A stretch of DNA of 64,000 nucleotides from Chitinophagaceae bacterium (GCA_016720585.1 JADKKH010000001.1:496001-560000); one strand, 5' to 3'; positions 55,170-64,000 are shown, counted from the first letter of the stretch. The notes: generated from the letters alone by a model not told the origin. A program made the numbers and translations.

Positions 55170-55196
55170 CTCCCGCCCCATCGGCGGGAGTTTTTT
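55170..55196 (+). terminator. Terminator after the zinc-ribbon gene
   Basis: CTCCCGCC / GGCGGGAG arms (55170-55177, 55183-55190), CCATC loop, then six Ts. Confidence 0.9.
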
Positions 55197-55238
55197 ATTT
55201 CAGGGCATTCATGAATTACGATTAATTTGCAGCAGCCT

Positions 55239-56915
55239 ATGCTTCGCAGACTTTCCATACAGAACTATGCCATCATTGATGATCTGGAAATTGATTTTTC
55301 CGATACGCTGACCGCTATTACCGGAGAAACAGGTGCCGGCAAATCCATCATCGTGGGCGCCCTGGGACTGATACTGGGCGATCGGGCTGATACGGGCGTA
55401 CTGATAAACAAAGGGAAAAAATGTATTGTTGAAGGAACCTTTAGCGCGGACAATAAAATCGGGGTAAAAGAATTTTTACATAGAAATGAGCTGGATCCTG
55501 AAGAAGAACTTGTACTGAGGCGGGAGATCGGCACAAATGGTAAATCGCGGGCTTTTATAAATGATACCCCGGTTAACCTGGTCCAGTTGCAGGAGTTAAG
55601 TTCCCTGTTGGTAGACCTGCATCAGCAGTTTGACGCACTGGAAGTCGGTGAAATTGGTTTTCAGCGGGAGGTACTGGATGCACTGGCGGGAAACGGTATC
55701 CAGGTAGAATCGTATAAAAAAATATTCCGGCAGTGGCAACACTTACAGGCGGCATGTGAAGCATTAAAAGTACAGAAGCGCCAGTTTGAAAAAGAAGCTG
55801 ATTATAATTTGTTTCAATTTAAAGAACTGGAAGATGCAGGCTTTAAAGAAAATGAGCTCGAAACAATAGACGCGGAAATGAAAATGCTCAGCAATGCAGA
55901 AGGCATTAAAAACGCACTAAACAAAGTGTATTTTGAATTGCAGGAAAGTGAGACACCTGTTGTTCAGCAATTGAAATCATTTTTAAACCAGTTGCAGGCT
56001 TATGCTTCTTATCATACGGATTTACCTGCTTTGATACAACGGGTACAATCTGCCCAGATCGAACTGCAGGATATAGCGGATGACGTGGACCGCATCTGTA
56101 GCAAAATAAATTATAGCCCCGAAAAAGTTGAACAGCTCAATGAACGTTTATCCCTGGGATTTACGCTGCAGAAGAAACATGGGGTTCAATCCACTAATGA
56201 ATTACGGGAGATACAGAAACAACTGCAAAATAAATTACAGGCCGTTCTGAATCTGGATGAAAGTATTCAGCAAAAGGAAAAAGAAAATCAAAAATTACTG
56301 GAAGAAGCTACAAAACTTTCTTCTATAATTTCTGCAAAACGTCATCAGCAGGCAAAACCCCTGGAAGATAAAGTGAATAAACTTTTGGCCCAGGTAGGTA
56401 TGCCCAATGCAAAACTGAAAGTTGATATAAAGCCCTCAACATTGAGTTCCTCCGGATGCGATGTTATAGAGTTTTTATTTGATGCTAACCTGCCTGCCGG
56501 ACAGGCAGGTAAAAGCGGGCAGTTCCTGCCTGTTCGGAAAGTGGCCAGTGGCGGTGAACTCAGCCGGTTGATGCTTTGTATAAAATCATTGGTGGCGCAG
56601 ATTGTTGATTTGCCCACGCTCATCTTTGATGAAATTGATTCAGGCATTTCCGGTGAAGCAGCCCGGCAGGTAGGCATCATCCTGAAAGACCTGGCAGCAA
56701 AGCGACAGATCCTTTGTATCACACATCAGCCCCAGATAGCCGGGAAAGCCCATACGCATCTTTTTGTTTATAAGGAAACCTTAAAAGATACCGTCAAAAC
56801 AAATATCCGCCGTCTGTCCCTGGAAGAAAGAATTACCACCATTGCAAAAATGCTCAGTGGAGAAAAACCTACAGCCGCTGCTTTAGCCAATGCAAAGGAA
56901 ATGGTCGCGAACTGA
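55239..56915 (+). CDS. recN: DNA repair protein RecN with in-frame palindrome insertion
   Basis: SMC-like ATPase of double-strand break repair, 558 aa. Walker A GETGAGKSIIVGAL (near 28-41), a central coiled coil, ABC signature SGGELSRLML and Walker B LIFDEIDSGISG. The start is ATG 55239 (MLRRLSIQNYAI); a TTG at 55227 is possible. Residues 418-424 (LPAGQAG) are encoded by a 21-bp palindromic insertion just before the signature motif. Removing them would restore a contiguous NKSGQFLPVRKVASGG. The frame is intact, so the protein is presumably functional. Confidence 0.95.
   Translation: MLRRLSIQNYAIIDDLEIDFSDTLTAITGETGAGKSIIVGALGLILGDRADTGVLINKGKKCIVEGTFSADNKIGVKEFLHRNELDPEEELVLRREIGTNGKSRAFINDTPVNLVQLQELSSLLVDLHQQFDALEVGEIGFQREVLDALAGNGIQVESYKKIFRQWQHLQAACEALKVQKRQFEKEADYNLFQFKELEDAGFKENELETIDAEMKMLSNAEGIKNALNKVYFELQESETPVVQQLKSFLNQLQAYASYHTDLPALIQRVQSAQIELQDIADDVDRICSKINYSPEKVEQLNERLSLGFTLQKKHGVQSTNELREIQKQLQNKLQAVLNLDESIQQKEKENQKLLEEATKLSSIISAKRHQQAKPLEDKVNKLLAQVGMPNAKLKVDIKPSTLSSSGCDVIEFLFDANLPAGQAGKSGQFLPVRKVASGGELSRLMLCIKSLVAQIVDLPTLIFDEIDSGISGEAARQVGIILKDLAAKRQILCITHQPQIAGKAHTHLFVYKETLKDTVKTNIRRLSLEERITTIAKMLSGEKPTAAALANAKEMVAN
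56488..56510. repeat. Palindrome inserted within recN
   Basis: Nine-base arms ACCTGCCTG and CAGGCAGGT around CCGGA. Inside recN it encodes LPAGQAG in frame. Related palindromes: 8130-8149 and 61438-61456. Confidence 0.85.
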
Positions 56916-57094
56916 TCCCTTACAAACTGCACGCGTTATTTTACCTGTTTCGTAACACTACGCATTTTGCCGTAGCAATACTGTATGGGTGTGTTACAAC
57001 TGCTTAGGAAATATGCTGTAAAACCAATACCTGCATGATTGTTGTTGCCTATGGAATGACAACTGTAACGAACCCGTAACCCTAAATCCGATTT

Positions 57095-58759
57095 ATGAAA
57101 ACACCAAAACCAATTCTTGTTATATGCCTGCTTTTATTACAACTGGCAGCATTTACACAGGTGCAATGGTACCAGAACCAGGATGGTAATAATCAACCAC
57201 CCAATGGAACGGTAGGCACTTCCGTTTATCCATTGACCAGGCATTCATTTATTGCCTGTTACTTATGGGAGGTCAACCAGGATGCCTATACCTGGAAGAT
57301 ATCCAAATCACATATCAACGGAACTGAACAGCGGAGCTTTTTTATTACGGGCACTACGGCCTTAGCAGAAGTGAAAACTGGTCGTGATAACTCAGTGTAT
57401 GTTTTAAAGCGTAATTTCCCAATGGGGCAAAATGCAGAATACATCCTGTATAAACTGGATAGCAACCTGGTGGTAACAGCCCTGCGCAGTATCAGCTTTC
57501 CCAACAACTTTAATATTTTCAACCTGAATGTTTTTGAACTTGACAGGAATAATAATATTTATATAGCTGGTGATGGTCAATTCCCGGATGGTCCTGGTTT
57601 TAGGTCTGCATCTTTTGTTTATAAAACTGATAAAAACCTGAACCCGAAATGGTGTTATATGGATTCAACCCAGACTTCTTTTACCCGTCTTCATATCGAC
57701 CGGAATGGATATGTGCTGGTGGTTGCTGATTTTTATACTTTTTTCCCGGACATTCATTTAAGTAAGATAAACCCGAACGGTCATTTGGTAAATACCAAAA
57801 CAATCCAGACCGAAGCAGGCCGGTACAGTTTGTTCTCGGCCCTGGATGATGATGATAACCTGTTTTTATACGGAGGTAAATCGTCAGGTGAAACCCACCA
57901 GGCCATGTATCTCTATAAAATTGCGCATAATAATGGTAGAGTGCTATTCCGGAAAACCCTCTTTACTGCTCTCGTATCCCAGTTAAACGATTTAAAAATA
58001 GACAAGAATGGAAATATATTCACCCTGGTAACACAATATTCAGGCCCCAATGCCCAGTTGTGTAAGATAAGCCGGATCAATTCCGCCACCGGTACTATTT
58101 CCTGGAATCTTCCTTTCAATTTTTCGACTGATAGCTGTAATCTTTCAAAAATTGTGCTGGATGACAATGACCGGTTTTATGCTGTAGGGGAGAAGCGGAG
58201 TTGCACGTATTTTTCCAAGGGATTTGCTATACGAATAAAAAAATCGGGACATACGGATGGGATACTGGGAGGGCCGGATAGTGTTAGCTTTCAACGTACC
58301 CATTCCCTGGTGGATGGAATTACCGACAATAACAACCGGCTGATAGCAATTGGCAATACCAATGATTTTGACACACTAACTTATTCCAGCACCTATTTCC
58401 GCTCATTTGCTGTTCGTTTCGGGGCCAGCAATGGATGTTCAATGCCTCTTGGAAAAGGAGAAGTTGTTACTGAAATAACAACACCTGTAAAAGAATTGGA
58501 AGCAGCTATCGTATCCAATAAAACGGTAATTTTTCCTAACCCGGTACAAAATCAACTGACAGTTTCCAAACTTCTATCAGAAGAATTCGATCGGTTGGCG
58601 GTCTATAATATGCAGGGGATGATCCAGCAACAACAGTCTTTCACTAGTTCAATCGCCCATATGGATGTAACCGGGCTGACGGATGGTGTGTACCTGCTGA
58701 TACTTCATTCCACAACAACCGGGAAAGAAAAGAGTATCAAGTTTGTGGTTCGAAAATAA
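57095..58759 (+). CDS. Secreted protein with type A T9SS sorting domain
   Basis: 554 aa. A signal peptide (to FTQ) is followed by a WD/propeller-like body with repeated NNIYIAGDGQF-, DNLFLYGGKS- and GNIFTLVTQY-type strands (about 60-420). The C-terminus is the type A sorting domain (VIFPNPVQNQLTV, YNMQGMIQQQQ, LTDGVYLLILH, KFVVRK). It probably leaves the cell through the type IX system and is then cleaved or anchored. The 178-base leader before it holds only weak inverted repeats. Confidence 0.85.
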   Translation: MKTPKPILVICLLLLQLAAFTQVQWYQNQDGNNQPPNGTVGTSVYPLTRHSFIACYLWEVNQDAYTWKISKSHINGTEQRSFFITGTTALAEVKTGRDNSVYVLKRNFPMGQNAEYILYKLDSNLVVTALRSISFPNNFNIFNLNVFELDRNNNIYIAGDGQFPDGPGFRSASFVYKTDKNLNPKWCYMDSTQTSFTRLHIDRNGYVLVVADFYTFFPDIHLSKINPNGHLVNTKTIQTEAGRYSLFSALDDDDNLFLYGGKSSGETHQAMYLYKIAHNNGRVLFRKTLFTALVSQLNDLKIDKNGNIFTLVTQYSGPNAQLCKISRINSATGTISWNLPFNFSTDSCNLSKIVLDDNDRFYAVGEKRSCTYFSKGFAIRIKKSGHTDGILGGPDSVSFQRTHSLVDGITDNNNRLIAIGNTNDFDTLTYSSTYFRSFAVRFGASNGCSMPLGKGEVVTEITTPVKELEAAIVSNKTVIFPNPVQNQLTVSKLLSEEFDRLAVYNMQGMIQQQQSFTSSIAHMDVTGLTDGVYLLILHSTTTGKEKSIKFVVRK

Positions 58760-58763
58760 TGTC

Positions 58764-58814
58764 TGCCCTTTTGTATGTAAAGGGAATTTATCCGTTCCCT
58801 TTACCGTCAGGGCA
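58764..58814. terminator. Nested hairpin between convergent genes
   Basis: Inner arms 58777-58786 and 58795-58804 (10 bp perfect) plus outer arms 58764-58769 and 58809-58814. It has no adjacent U tract, so it is a weak terminator candidate. It lies between the stops of the sorting-domain gene and the M19-like gene. Confidence 0.5.
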
Positions 58815-58842
58815 AGAGATCCAATTTTTTTAAAATAGTAAC

Positions 58843-60384
58843 TCATATGTACCACTCCCTTAAAAAATCCAATCCATTCTGATAAAAAATATTATCCAGT
58901 AGTTGTTGGGGGGTGATAAAAGAAGAAACTTTTATACCTGTTTTACCGGTAAACTCTTTTTCCCAGTTTTCAAAATTTTCCAGCAACAGGTCTTTAAAAG
59001 CCTGTAGCTCCGTTACGTTACTGCAGCAGTCAATGGAATTAATAAGACCGTCAAAATCGGAACCTATACAAATGCGTTGGGCCATAACTGCTTTATTAAA
59101 CAAAGGTTCATTATCGCAAATTTTAAAAAGATGAAATACCTGGTTTAGAAAATGCCGGGCATGAAAAACGTAATATTCCTGCAGGTCTTCTATCAATATA
59201 TCATCTGACATCAACACTTCTTTCTCATCCGGGCCGGCCTGGTGCTCTCCCCGGAAAAAATCTTTTTCACCCGGACTGATAATTTCTATTTCAAACAGTT
59301 CTTCTGTATAATCCGGGCTCAGCAAGGCTTCATCAGGTATACCGAGAATACGTTGGTCAAGCGAAAGGCCTATGAGACCTCCGGAGAAGACAATCTGTTG
59401 CACATCTTCATCGTAGAGGTTAATACTCGATGGATTAAATGACGTGCGGCGTAAATGGCCAACGGGTTTATAATGCTTTACTTTCAGGAAGCCATCTGTG
59501 AGTGTAGAGGTGCTAAAAAAATATTTATTTCTATCTACTTTTTTAATGCCTGTAAGCCCGGCATGCGTACAGACGATTGGCCAGCCCATTTCGCCAATTC
59601 GGTGATTATACAAATCCTGGCGGGCAGCCAGACTGGTATGTTTAATATCCACCAGGATGTTTTTCTCTTTCATCTTTTGCAGGAGCTTGATACCATGAAT
59701 ACTGATGCCATTGCCCGAAGGATAAAAGGGCTGTGGTTTGAATATCTGAATACCAAAAGCATGGTTGCAGAAATCATTGTCCTGAAGATGCGCGATATTC
59801 ATTGCAAAGACCCGGTTCGTTGCGGTAAAACTGTCAAAGTTGTTCCAGAAATCAGTGAGTATCTCCGGCAGGGATTTATTTTTCCGGTCACCATAAAAAG
59901 CATGAGGACCTTCTACGGTTAATAGGGCAAACACGGTATCGCTGTCATCAGCGTTGTATTCATTGATGTTTGCCAGGAGTTTTAACTTTTTCCCATGAGC
60001 AGAAACATGTGTTTTCAGGTTCGTCAGTTCTTCCTGGAGCATCGTAAAATAAATATTCCCTTCGCTGATCTCATTGACACGGTCAATATGAATGTAATGG
60101 GTTTGTTCTTCACGGGCTACTTTTTTGATCAGCGCATCCTTCATCATATTACTTTCCGGCGGATGCAGGGCAATAGCCACCAGGTTGACATTTCCCTCCT
60201 GCAGTTGCGATAGCGATGCCTGTGAGTCAACTACATGGTTAATGCCTCCGCATTTTAGTAGCGTCGTGAACAGGTCGGGGTTGGCAAATTGTATTTTAAT
60301 TATTTCCCAGGGGGAAGGAAAATCAGGAGGCAGCGACATTTGTGGCTTTAATGAAGGATGCAGGTGAAAATCAAAAAAAGGCAT
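58843..60384 (-). CDS. M19-like membrane dipeptidase-family amidohydrolase
   Basis: 513 aa from the ATG at 60384 (MPFFDFHLHPS). Metal-site features of the amidohydrolase fold: HLH near residues 7-9, LLTVEGPHAF, DIKHTSLAA, CTHAGLTG and GSDFDGL (the M19 signature). The N-terminal motif is HxH rather than the usual HxD, and the protein is longer than classical dipeptidases. It may cleave dipeptides or a related amide. No signal peptide, so it is probably cytoplasmic. Confidence 0.8.
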   Translation of the reverse strand: MPFFDFHLHPSLKPQMSLPPDFPSPWEIIKIQFANPDLFTTLLKCGGINHVVDSQASLSQLQEGNVNLVAIALHPPESNMMKDALIKKVAREEQTHYIHIDRVNEISEGNIYFTMLQEELTNLKTHVSAHGKKLKLLANINEYNADDSDTVFALLTVEGPHAFYGDRKNKSLPEILTDFWNNFDSFTATNRVFAMNIAHLQDNDFCNHAFGIQIFKPQPFYPSGNGISIHGIKLLQKMKEKNILVDIKHTSLAARQDLYNHRIGEMGWPIVCTHAGLTGIKKVDRNKYFFSTSTLTDGFLKVKHYKPVGHLRRTSFNPSSINLYDEDVQQIVFSGGLIGLSLDQRILGIPDEALLSPDYTEELFEIEIISPGEKDFFRGEHQAGPDEKEVLMSDDILIEDLQEYYVFHARHFLNQVFHLFKICDNEPLFNKAVMAQRICIGSDFDGLINSIDCCSNVTELQAFKDLLLENFENWEKEFTGKTGIKVSSFITPQQLLDNIFYQNGLDFLREWYI

Positions 60385-60473
60385 AGCCGTTAGTTTAGGA
60401 TGAACTGAAAATAAGCACAGCAATTTCAATAACTATTTTCAAAATGACAATACCACTTTCGGGTCATAGTTGT

Positions 60474-60512
60474 TAAAAAAAAGACCCCGTCCCGGATATG
60501 GGGAACGGGGTC
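60474..60512 (-). terminator. Terminator of the 167-aa gene (minus strand)
   Basis: GACCCCGT (60483-60490) and ACGGGGTC (60505-60512) arms. On the minus strand the stem is followed by a run of Us (A tract 60474-60482). Confidence 0.85.
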
Positions 60513-60541
60513 ATCCTTTTCATCCTGATGTCCGGATAATT

Positions 60542-61045
60542 TTATGCGCAGAGTTCAACTTTAAAGGCCAGGCTAAAGTAACTGAAGTAATTTCCCTTTT
60601 CATTGTTGGAATGCCCATTCCATTCATGGCCGAAAGTGAAAGGCTGCCGGGAATGACTGGCGGCTTCTCCAATGCCAATCAAGGCATTGTTGGTTTGCAG
60701 GCGGAAACCGTAAATCAGATCTTTATTCAAAGAAACAGGCTTCAGGTAAAACCGAATCCAACGGGCATCATCTCCTTTCTGTAAAAACATCATGGCATCG
60801 CCGATAGCCAGCCCCCAGGTTTTAGTGGAATCATCAAATTCATGCAGGGTCAGCGCCATATCACCGGCCTGGTGGACAGCTGAAGAATACACCTGGATAT
60901 TATTAACCAGGCCATCAACAGGGCATTTGAATGTTTGCCCGGCAAAATGATCATGGGGGTCGGTTTGTAAATGACCGATCCAGAGCGTGGTGTTATTCCT
61001 TGTTTGGGAAAGAATGGGGTGGCTGCCGTTTTTTGTTGTTAGCAT
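60542..61045 (-). CDS. Conserved-looking protein of unknown function
   Basis: 167 aa, no signal peptide or membrane helix. Alternating polar/hydrophobic strands (TLWIGHLQTDPHDHFAGQTF, GLVNNIQVYSS, MALTLHEFDDS, RWIRFYLKPVSL, YGFRLQTNNALIGIG) suggest a beta-sandwich or jelly-roll domain. Its own terminator follows and the reading frame has normal composition, so the gene looks real. I do not recognise the family. Confidence 0.65.
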   Translation of the reverse strand: MLTTKNGSHPILSQTRNNTTLWIGHLQTDPHDHFAGQTFKCPVDGLVNNIQVYSSAVHQAGDMALTLHEFDDSTKTWGLAIGDAMMFLQKGDDARWIRFYLKPVSLNKDLIYGFRLQTNNALIGIGEAASHSRQPFTFGHEWNGHSNNEKGNYFSYFSLAFKVELCA

Positions 61046-61501
61046 AAAGTAGGATTTAGATGTTTGAAATAGTAGTATGCAGCAGCTTTGGAGATAAAGA
61101 ACTATACTAATAACTGTTAGTACGGCGGGTTTATTGTGTCCGGTTAGTATCCCTTTCGCTGATCAGCCCGGATTGGAGGGTGGGGGAAGGATTTTTTTCT
61201 ACCTGTTGCGGATATTTACCTGATTTTCCCTCCTTTTTCAGTAAATTGATGTATGACTTTGGGAGCTTAGGAAGGATGTGGATAACCCGGAATTTGGAGT
61301 GAAAAATTAGTGCAGAAAGAAAAATTTTTTTCAAAACAATTTTGCACCGTAATTCGCTTAACTGACTGACGGAAACATTCCATTAACCAAGAAATAATAA
61401 TTTCTTAAAGCAAGACTGGAAAACGAACCCAAAGTCGCCTGCCTGCCAGTAGGCAGTTTGAAAATAATCAATGGTTTAATTTTTTATCGCCCTGACTGAA
61501 C
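61046..61501. other. Gene-poor stretch upstream of dnaB
   Basis: 456 bases between the unknown gene (minus strand) and dnaB. Apart from a TGCCTGCC-family palindrome at 61438-61456 it holds only AT-rich sequence. A short minus-strand frame (61131-61334) looks signal-like at its start but has no other support. The divergent promoters of both genes probably lie here; none could be assigned with confidence. Confidence 0.5.
61438..61456. repeat. Degenerate TGCCTGCC-family palindrome upstream of dnaB
   Basis: CCTGCCTGCCAGTAGGCAG, differing by one base over 17 from the reverse complement of the copy at 8130-8149. Ends 45 bases before the dnaB ATG. Confidence 0.65.
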
Positions 61502-63067
61502 ATGGATCTTACTAACCTGAACAAAGACCGCAAGCAAAGAAGGAAATCTTCACTCGATTTAGGAACCATGGTATATGGCAAAGTACCACCCCAGGCAAAA
61601 GAGCTGGAAGAAGCTGTGCTGGGTGCCATCATGCTGGAGAAATCTGCTTTCGATGCAGTGATAGAAATCCTGAAACCTGAATGTTTTTATGTAGAAGCCC
61701 ATCAGCGCATCTACATGGCGATGCAAAGTCTTGCTAATAAAAGTCAGCCCATTGATATCCTGACGGTGGTGGAAGAACTGCGGTTCAAGGAAGAACTGGA
61801 AATGATCGGAGGTCCTTATTATGTGACCAAGCTTACCAATGCGGTTGTTTCTTCGGCGAATATTGAAGCGCACTCCCGTATCATCCTGCAAAAATTTATT
61901 CAACGGGAATTAATCAGGATCAGTGGCGAAATAATTGGTGATGCGTATGAAGACTCTACGGATGTTTTCGATTTGCTGGATGATGCAGAAAGCAAATTGT
62001 TTGAAATTACCAATAATCACCTGCGCAAGAATTTTGATACCATAGATTCGGTATTGGTAAAAACTATTCAACGAATCGAAGACCTGCGTCATAAAAATGA
62101 AGATCTGAGTGGTGTGCCCAGCGGTTTTGCTGCGCTTGACAGGGTAACTTATGGATGGCAGAATACCGACCTTATTATTCTTGCCGCAAGACCAGCGGTT
62201 GGTAAAACAGCTTTTGCCCTGAACCTGGCCCGCAATGCAGTGATGCATGCCGGCAAAGCAACACCGGTCGCTTTATTTTCCCTGGAGATGAGTGCGGGTC
62301 AGTTGGTGCAACGTATTCTTTCTGCCGAAAGTGAAATCTGGCTGGAGAAAATTGCCCGCGGTAAATTGGAAGAACATGAGATGAAGCAATTATATGCCCG
62401 GGGAATCCAGCGCCTGGCGCAAGCTCCTTTGTATATTGATGATACGCCGGCTTTGAACATCTTTGAACTCCGGGCCAAGTGCCGCCGGTTGAAAAACAAA
62501 CATAATATCGGTCTGATTATTATAGACTACTTGCAACTGATGAGTGGTACGGGCGAAAACCGTAACGGTAACCGGGAACAGGAGATCAGTAATATCTCAC
62601 GTAACCTGAAAGCCCTGGCAAAAGAATTAAATGTTCCGATCATTGCGCTCTCGCAATTAAGTCGTGCTGTGGAGACCCGGGGTATCAAGGATGGTTCCAA
62701 AACACCGCAACTGAGTGACCTTCGTGAATCGGGAGCTATCGAACAGGATGCGGATATGGTAATATTTTTATCCCGACCGGAGTATTATGATATTACCACC
62801 AATGCAGAAGGAGAGAATATCAAGGGACTGACCGAAGTAAAAATTGCCAAGCACCGTAATGGTACACTGGAAACAATAAAATTAAAAGCGCTGTTACATA
62901 TTCAGAAATTTACAGGGTGGGATGACGATCCGTACAATGGAATCGGACTTCCGGGAGGAAACTGGAAACCGGTAACCGATTCAGACGGTGATGGGGCGAG
63001 GATGTTTGTGCAAACCGGCAGCAAGATGAATGATTTGCCGCAAAATGAAGATGATAATCCATTTTAA
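61502..63067 (+). CDS. dnaB: Replicative DNA helicase DnaB
   Basis: Hexameric replication-fork helicase, 521 aa. The N-terminal helical domain (about 30-140; PPQAKELEEAVLGAIM) is joined by a linker to the RecA-like ATPase domain with ARPAVGKTAFALNLA (Walker A), IIDYLQLM (Walker B), LSQLSR and LRESGAIEQDADMVIFL. It ends in an acidic tail (NDLPQNEDDNPF), as expected for DnaB. No intein. Followed by a terminator. Confidence 0.97.
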   Translation: MDLTNLNKDRKQRRKSSLDLGTMVYGKVPPQAKELEEAVLGAIMLEKSAFDAVIEILKPECFYVEAHQRIYMAMQSLANKSQPIDILTVVEELRFKEELEMIGGPYYVTKLTNAVVSSANIEAHSRIILQKFIQRELIRISGEIIGDAYEDSTDVFDLLDDAESKLFEITNNHLRKNFDTIDSVLVKTIQRIEDLRHKNEDLSGVPSGFAALDRVTYGWQNTDLIILAARPAVGKTAFALNLARNAVMHAGKATPVALFSLEMSAGQLVQRILSAESEIWLEKIARGKLEEHEMKQLYARGIQRLAQAPLYIDDTPALNIFELRAKCRRLKNKHNIGLIIIDYLQLMSGTGENRNGNREQEISNISRNLKALAKELNVPIIALSQLSRAVETRGIKDGSKTPQLSDLRESGAIEQDADMVIFLSRPEYYDITTNAEGENIKGLTEVKIAKHRNGTLETIKLKALLHIQKFTGWDDDPYNGIGLPGGNWKPVTDSDGDGARMFVQTGSKMNDLPQNEDDNPF

Positions 63068-63119
63068 GTTACTGGGGCTCTTGTAATGGGGAGGCTTACG
63101 TTGAGTATTAAAAATTTTT

Positions 63120-63149
63120 AAGTTCCGGTATTGACGGAACTTTTTTTAT
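63120..63149 (+). terminator. Terminator after dnaB
   Basis: AAGTTCCG / CGGAACTT arms (63120-63127, 63135-63142), a 7-base loop and a T-rich tail. Confidence 0.85.
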
Positions 63150-63162
63150 TTTACAGGCAGGT

Positions 63163-64000
63163 ATGAAAAATTTTTTTCTTTTAGTACTTATTTATTGTTT
63201 TAGTGTATCAATACAGGCACAATGTGATACTACAAAACGGCCGATTGTTTTTGTGCATGGGTTCCTGGCCAGCGGGGATACCTATGCCGGACAAATTCAG
63301 CGGTTTATCGAGGCTGGGTATTGCGCTGATCGTTTATTTGTGTTCGACTGGAATTCTGTTTCGGGAAATCTTAGGAAAACAGACAGTTTATTAAATGCTT
63401 TTATTAATAATGTATTGACACATACCCGCAGTTCCCAGGTCGACCTGGTAGGTCATTCGTTGGGAGGTGGATTGGGCCGGGGATATTTAATTGATTCACT
63501 TCATTCGATAAAAGTGGCTCATTATGTTCACCTGGGCAGCCGTAAATGGGTGTATGACAATAGTTGGTTTTCCAATAACCGTTGTTTGAATATTTTTTCA
63601 GCCGATGATAAAGTAGTGGGTAGCCAAGCTGGTAATGTGGAAGGAGCCGGAAATCTTGACCTGATAGATAAGGACCATTATGAAGTGGCAACCTGTGAGG
63701 AAACATTTCAGGCAATTTATAAATTTCTCAATAACGGCAACAGCCCGGATGATAAAAAAATAAAAATTGGAAACACGCTGCAGATCAGTGGCAGAGCCGT
63801 GCTGCTGGGTGATAATGAACCGGTCATTAACGGGCTGATTAATATTTACCGGCTCAATCCCAAAACAGGCACCCGGATTTCCGTAAAGCCGGATGGAATC
63901 TTTACTATAAACGATCAGGGTTATTGGTTTGGCTTCCAGGCCGCCAAAAAAGCGTATTATGAATTTGAATTGATTCCTGGTGAAAAAAACCAACGGGTTA
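63163..64000 (+). CDS. Secreted alpha/beta hydrolase (lipase/esterase), N-terminal part
   Basis: The frame is open from the ATG at 63163 to the window end without a stop, at least 279 aa. A signal peptide (KNFFLLVLIYCFSVSIQAQ) precedes an alpha/beta-hydrolase domain: oxyanion strand PIVFVHGFLASGDTY and nucleophile elbow LVGHSLGGG (Ser nucleophile). DDKVVG could contribute the acid and DKDHYEVAT the His. From about residue 210 a separate beta-rich domain begins (NTLQISGRAVLLGDNEP), resembling a lipid-binding or carboxypeptidase-regulatory-like module. It probably acts on lipid or ester substrates outside the cell. C-terminus missing. Confidence 0.85.
   Translation, partial: MKNFFLLVLIYCFSVSIQAQCDTTKRPIVFVHGFLASGDTYAGQIQRFIEAGYCADRLFVFDWNSVSGNLRKTDSLLNAFINNVLTHTRSSQVDLVGHSLGGGLGRGYLIDSLHSIKVAHYVHLGSRKWVYDNSWFSNNRCLNIFSADDKVVGSQAGNVEGAGNLDLIDKDHYEVATCEETFQAIYKFLNNGNSPDDKKIKIGNTLQISGRAVLLGDNEPVINGLINIYRLNPKTGTRISVKPDGIFTINDQGYWFGFQAAKKAYYEFELIPGEKNQRV

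Noticed and set aside
56952..56997. Structured RNA or riboswitch upstream of the sorting-domain gene
   Set aside because: Two weak nested stems (6 and 5 bp) only; no recognised riboswitch motif.
61131..61334. Small minus-strand gene starting MKKIFLSALIF
   Set aside because: Signal-like start only. The rest has no domain, no good upstream box and biased composition; likely chance.

Overview
The window is a stretch of chromosome from a member of the Bacteroidota, most likely family Chitinophagaceae or a close relative. The evidence is type IX secretion (T9SS) sorting domains of types A and B, two PorP/SprF-like outer-membrane proteins paired with large PKD-repeat proteins, an ExbB-ExbD-ExbD-TonB operon, TAnnTTTG-type -7 boxes, and intergenic palindromes typical of this phylum. 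No phage, transposase, CRISPR array, tRNA or rRNA gene was seen.

Layout. 1-253: tail of a TPR-like protein. 397-14662: a complete 14-subunit complex I cluster, nuoA-N. It has a secreted NTF2/DUF4440-like gene between nuoE and nuoF, a short nuoG without the molybdopterin-like domain, and a frameshift in nuoI. 14724-19345: an ABC permease, then exbB-exbD-exbD-tonB. 19435-25574: mnmE, a WecA-like sugar-phosphate transferase on the minus strand, a GT2 glycosyltransferase and recG. 25737-30496: a secreted PKD protein plus PorP/SprF. 30566-38918: FAD oxidase, outer-membrane protein, LOG-family protein, sodium symporter, O-methyltransferase, glucosaminidase/LysM protein, hypoxanthine phosphoribosyltransferase and VWA protein. 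38922-43758: dnaJ and grpE on the minus strand, an RlmI-like methyltransferase, a mini T9SS protein, a peroxiredoxin and aquaporin. 43817-49191: a second PorP plus a giant 15-repeat PKD protein. 49429-64000: lipoprotein, MG2 protein, DinB, Nif3-like, zinc-ribbon protein, recN, T9SS protein, M19-like peptidase, an unknown protein, dnaB and the start of an alpha/beta hydrolase.

How the genes work together. Complex I generates the proton gradient. ExbB/ExbD/TonB couple that gradient to outer-membrane import, and the T9SS cargo and PorP pairs build the cell surface. RecG, RecN, DnaB, MnmE and DnaJ/GrpE are housekeeping.

The most unusual structure is not a protein. The gaps inside the nuo cluster are filled with short-period arrays (7- or 8-bp units, mostly arranged as inverted halves, differing in sequence but alike in architecture) and with several palindrome families. 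One palindrome family also sits inside recN as an in-frame 21-bp insertion encoding LPAGQAG.
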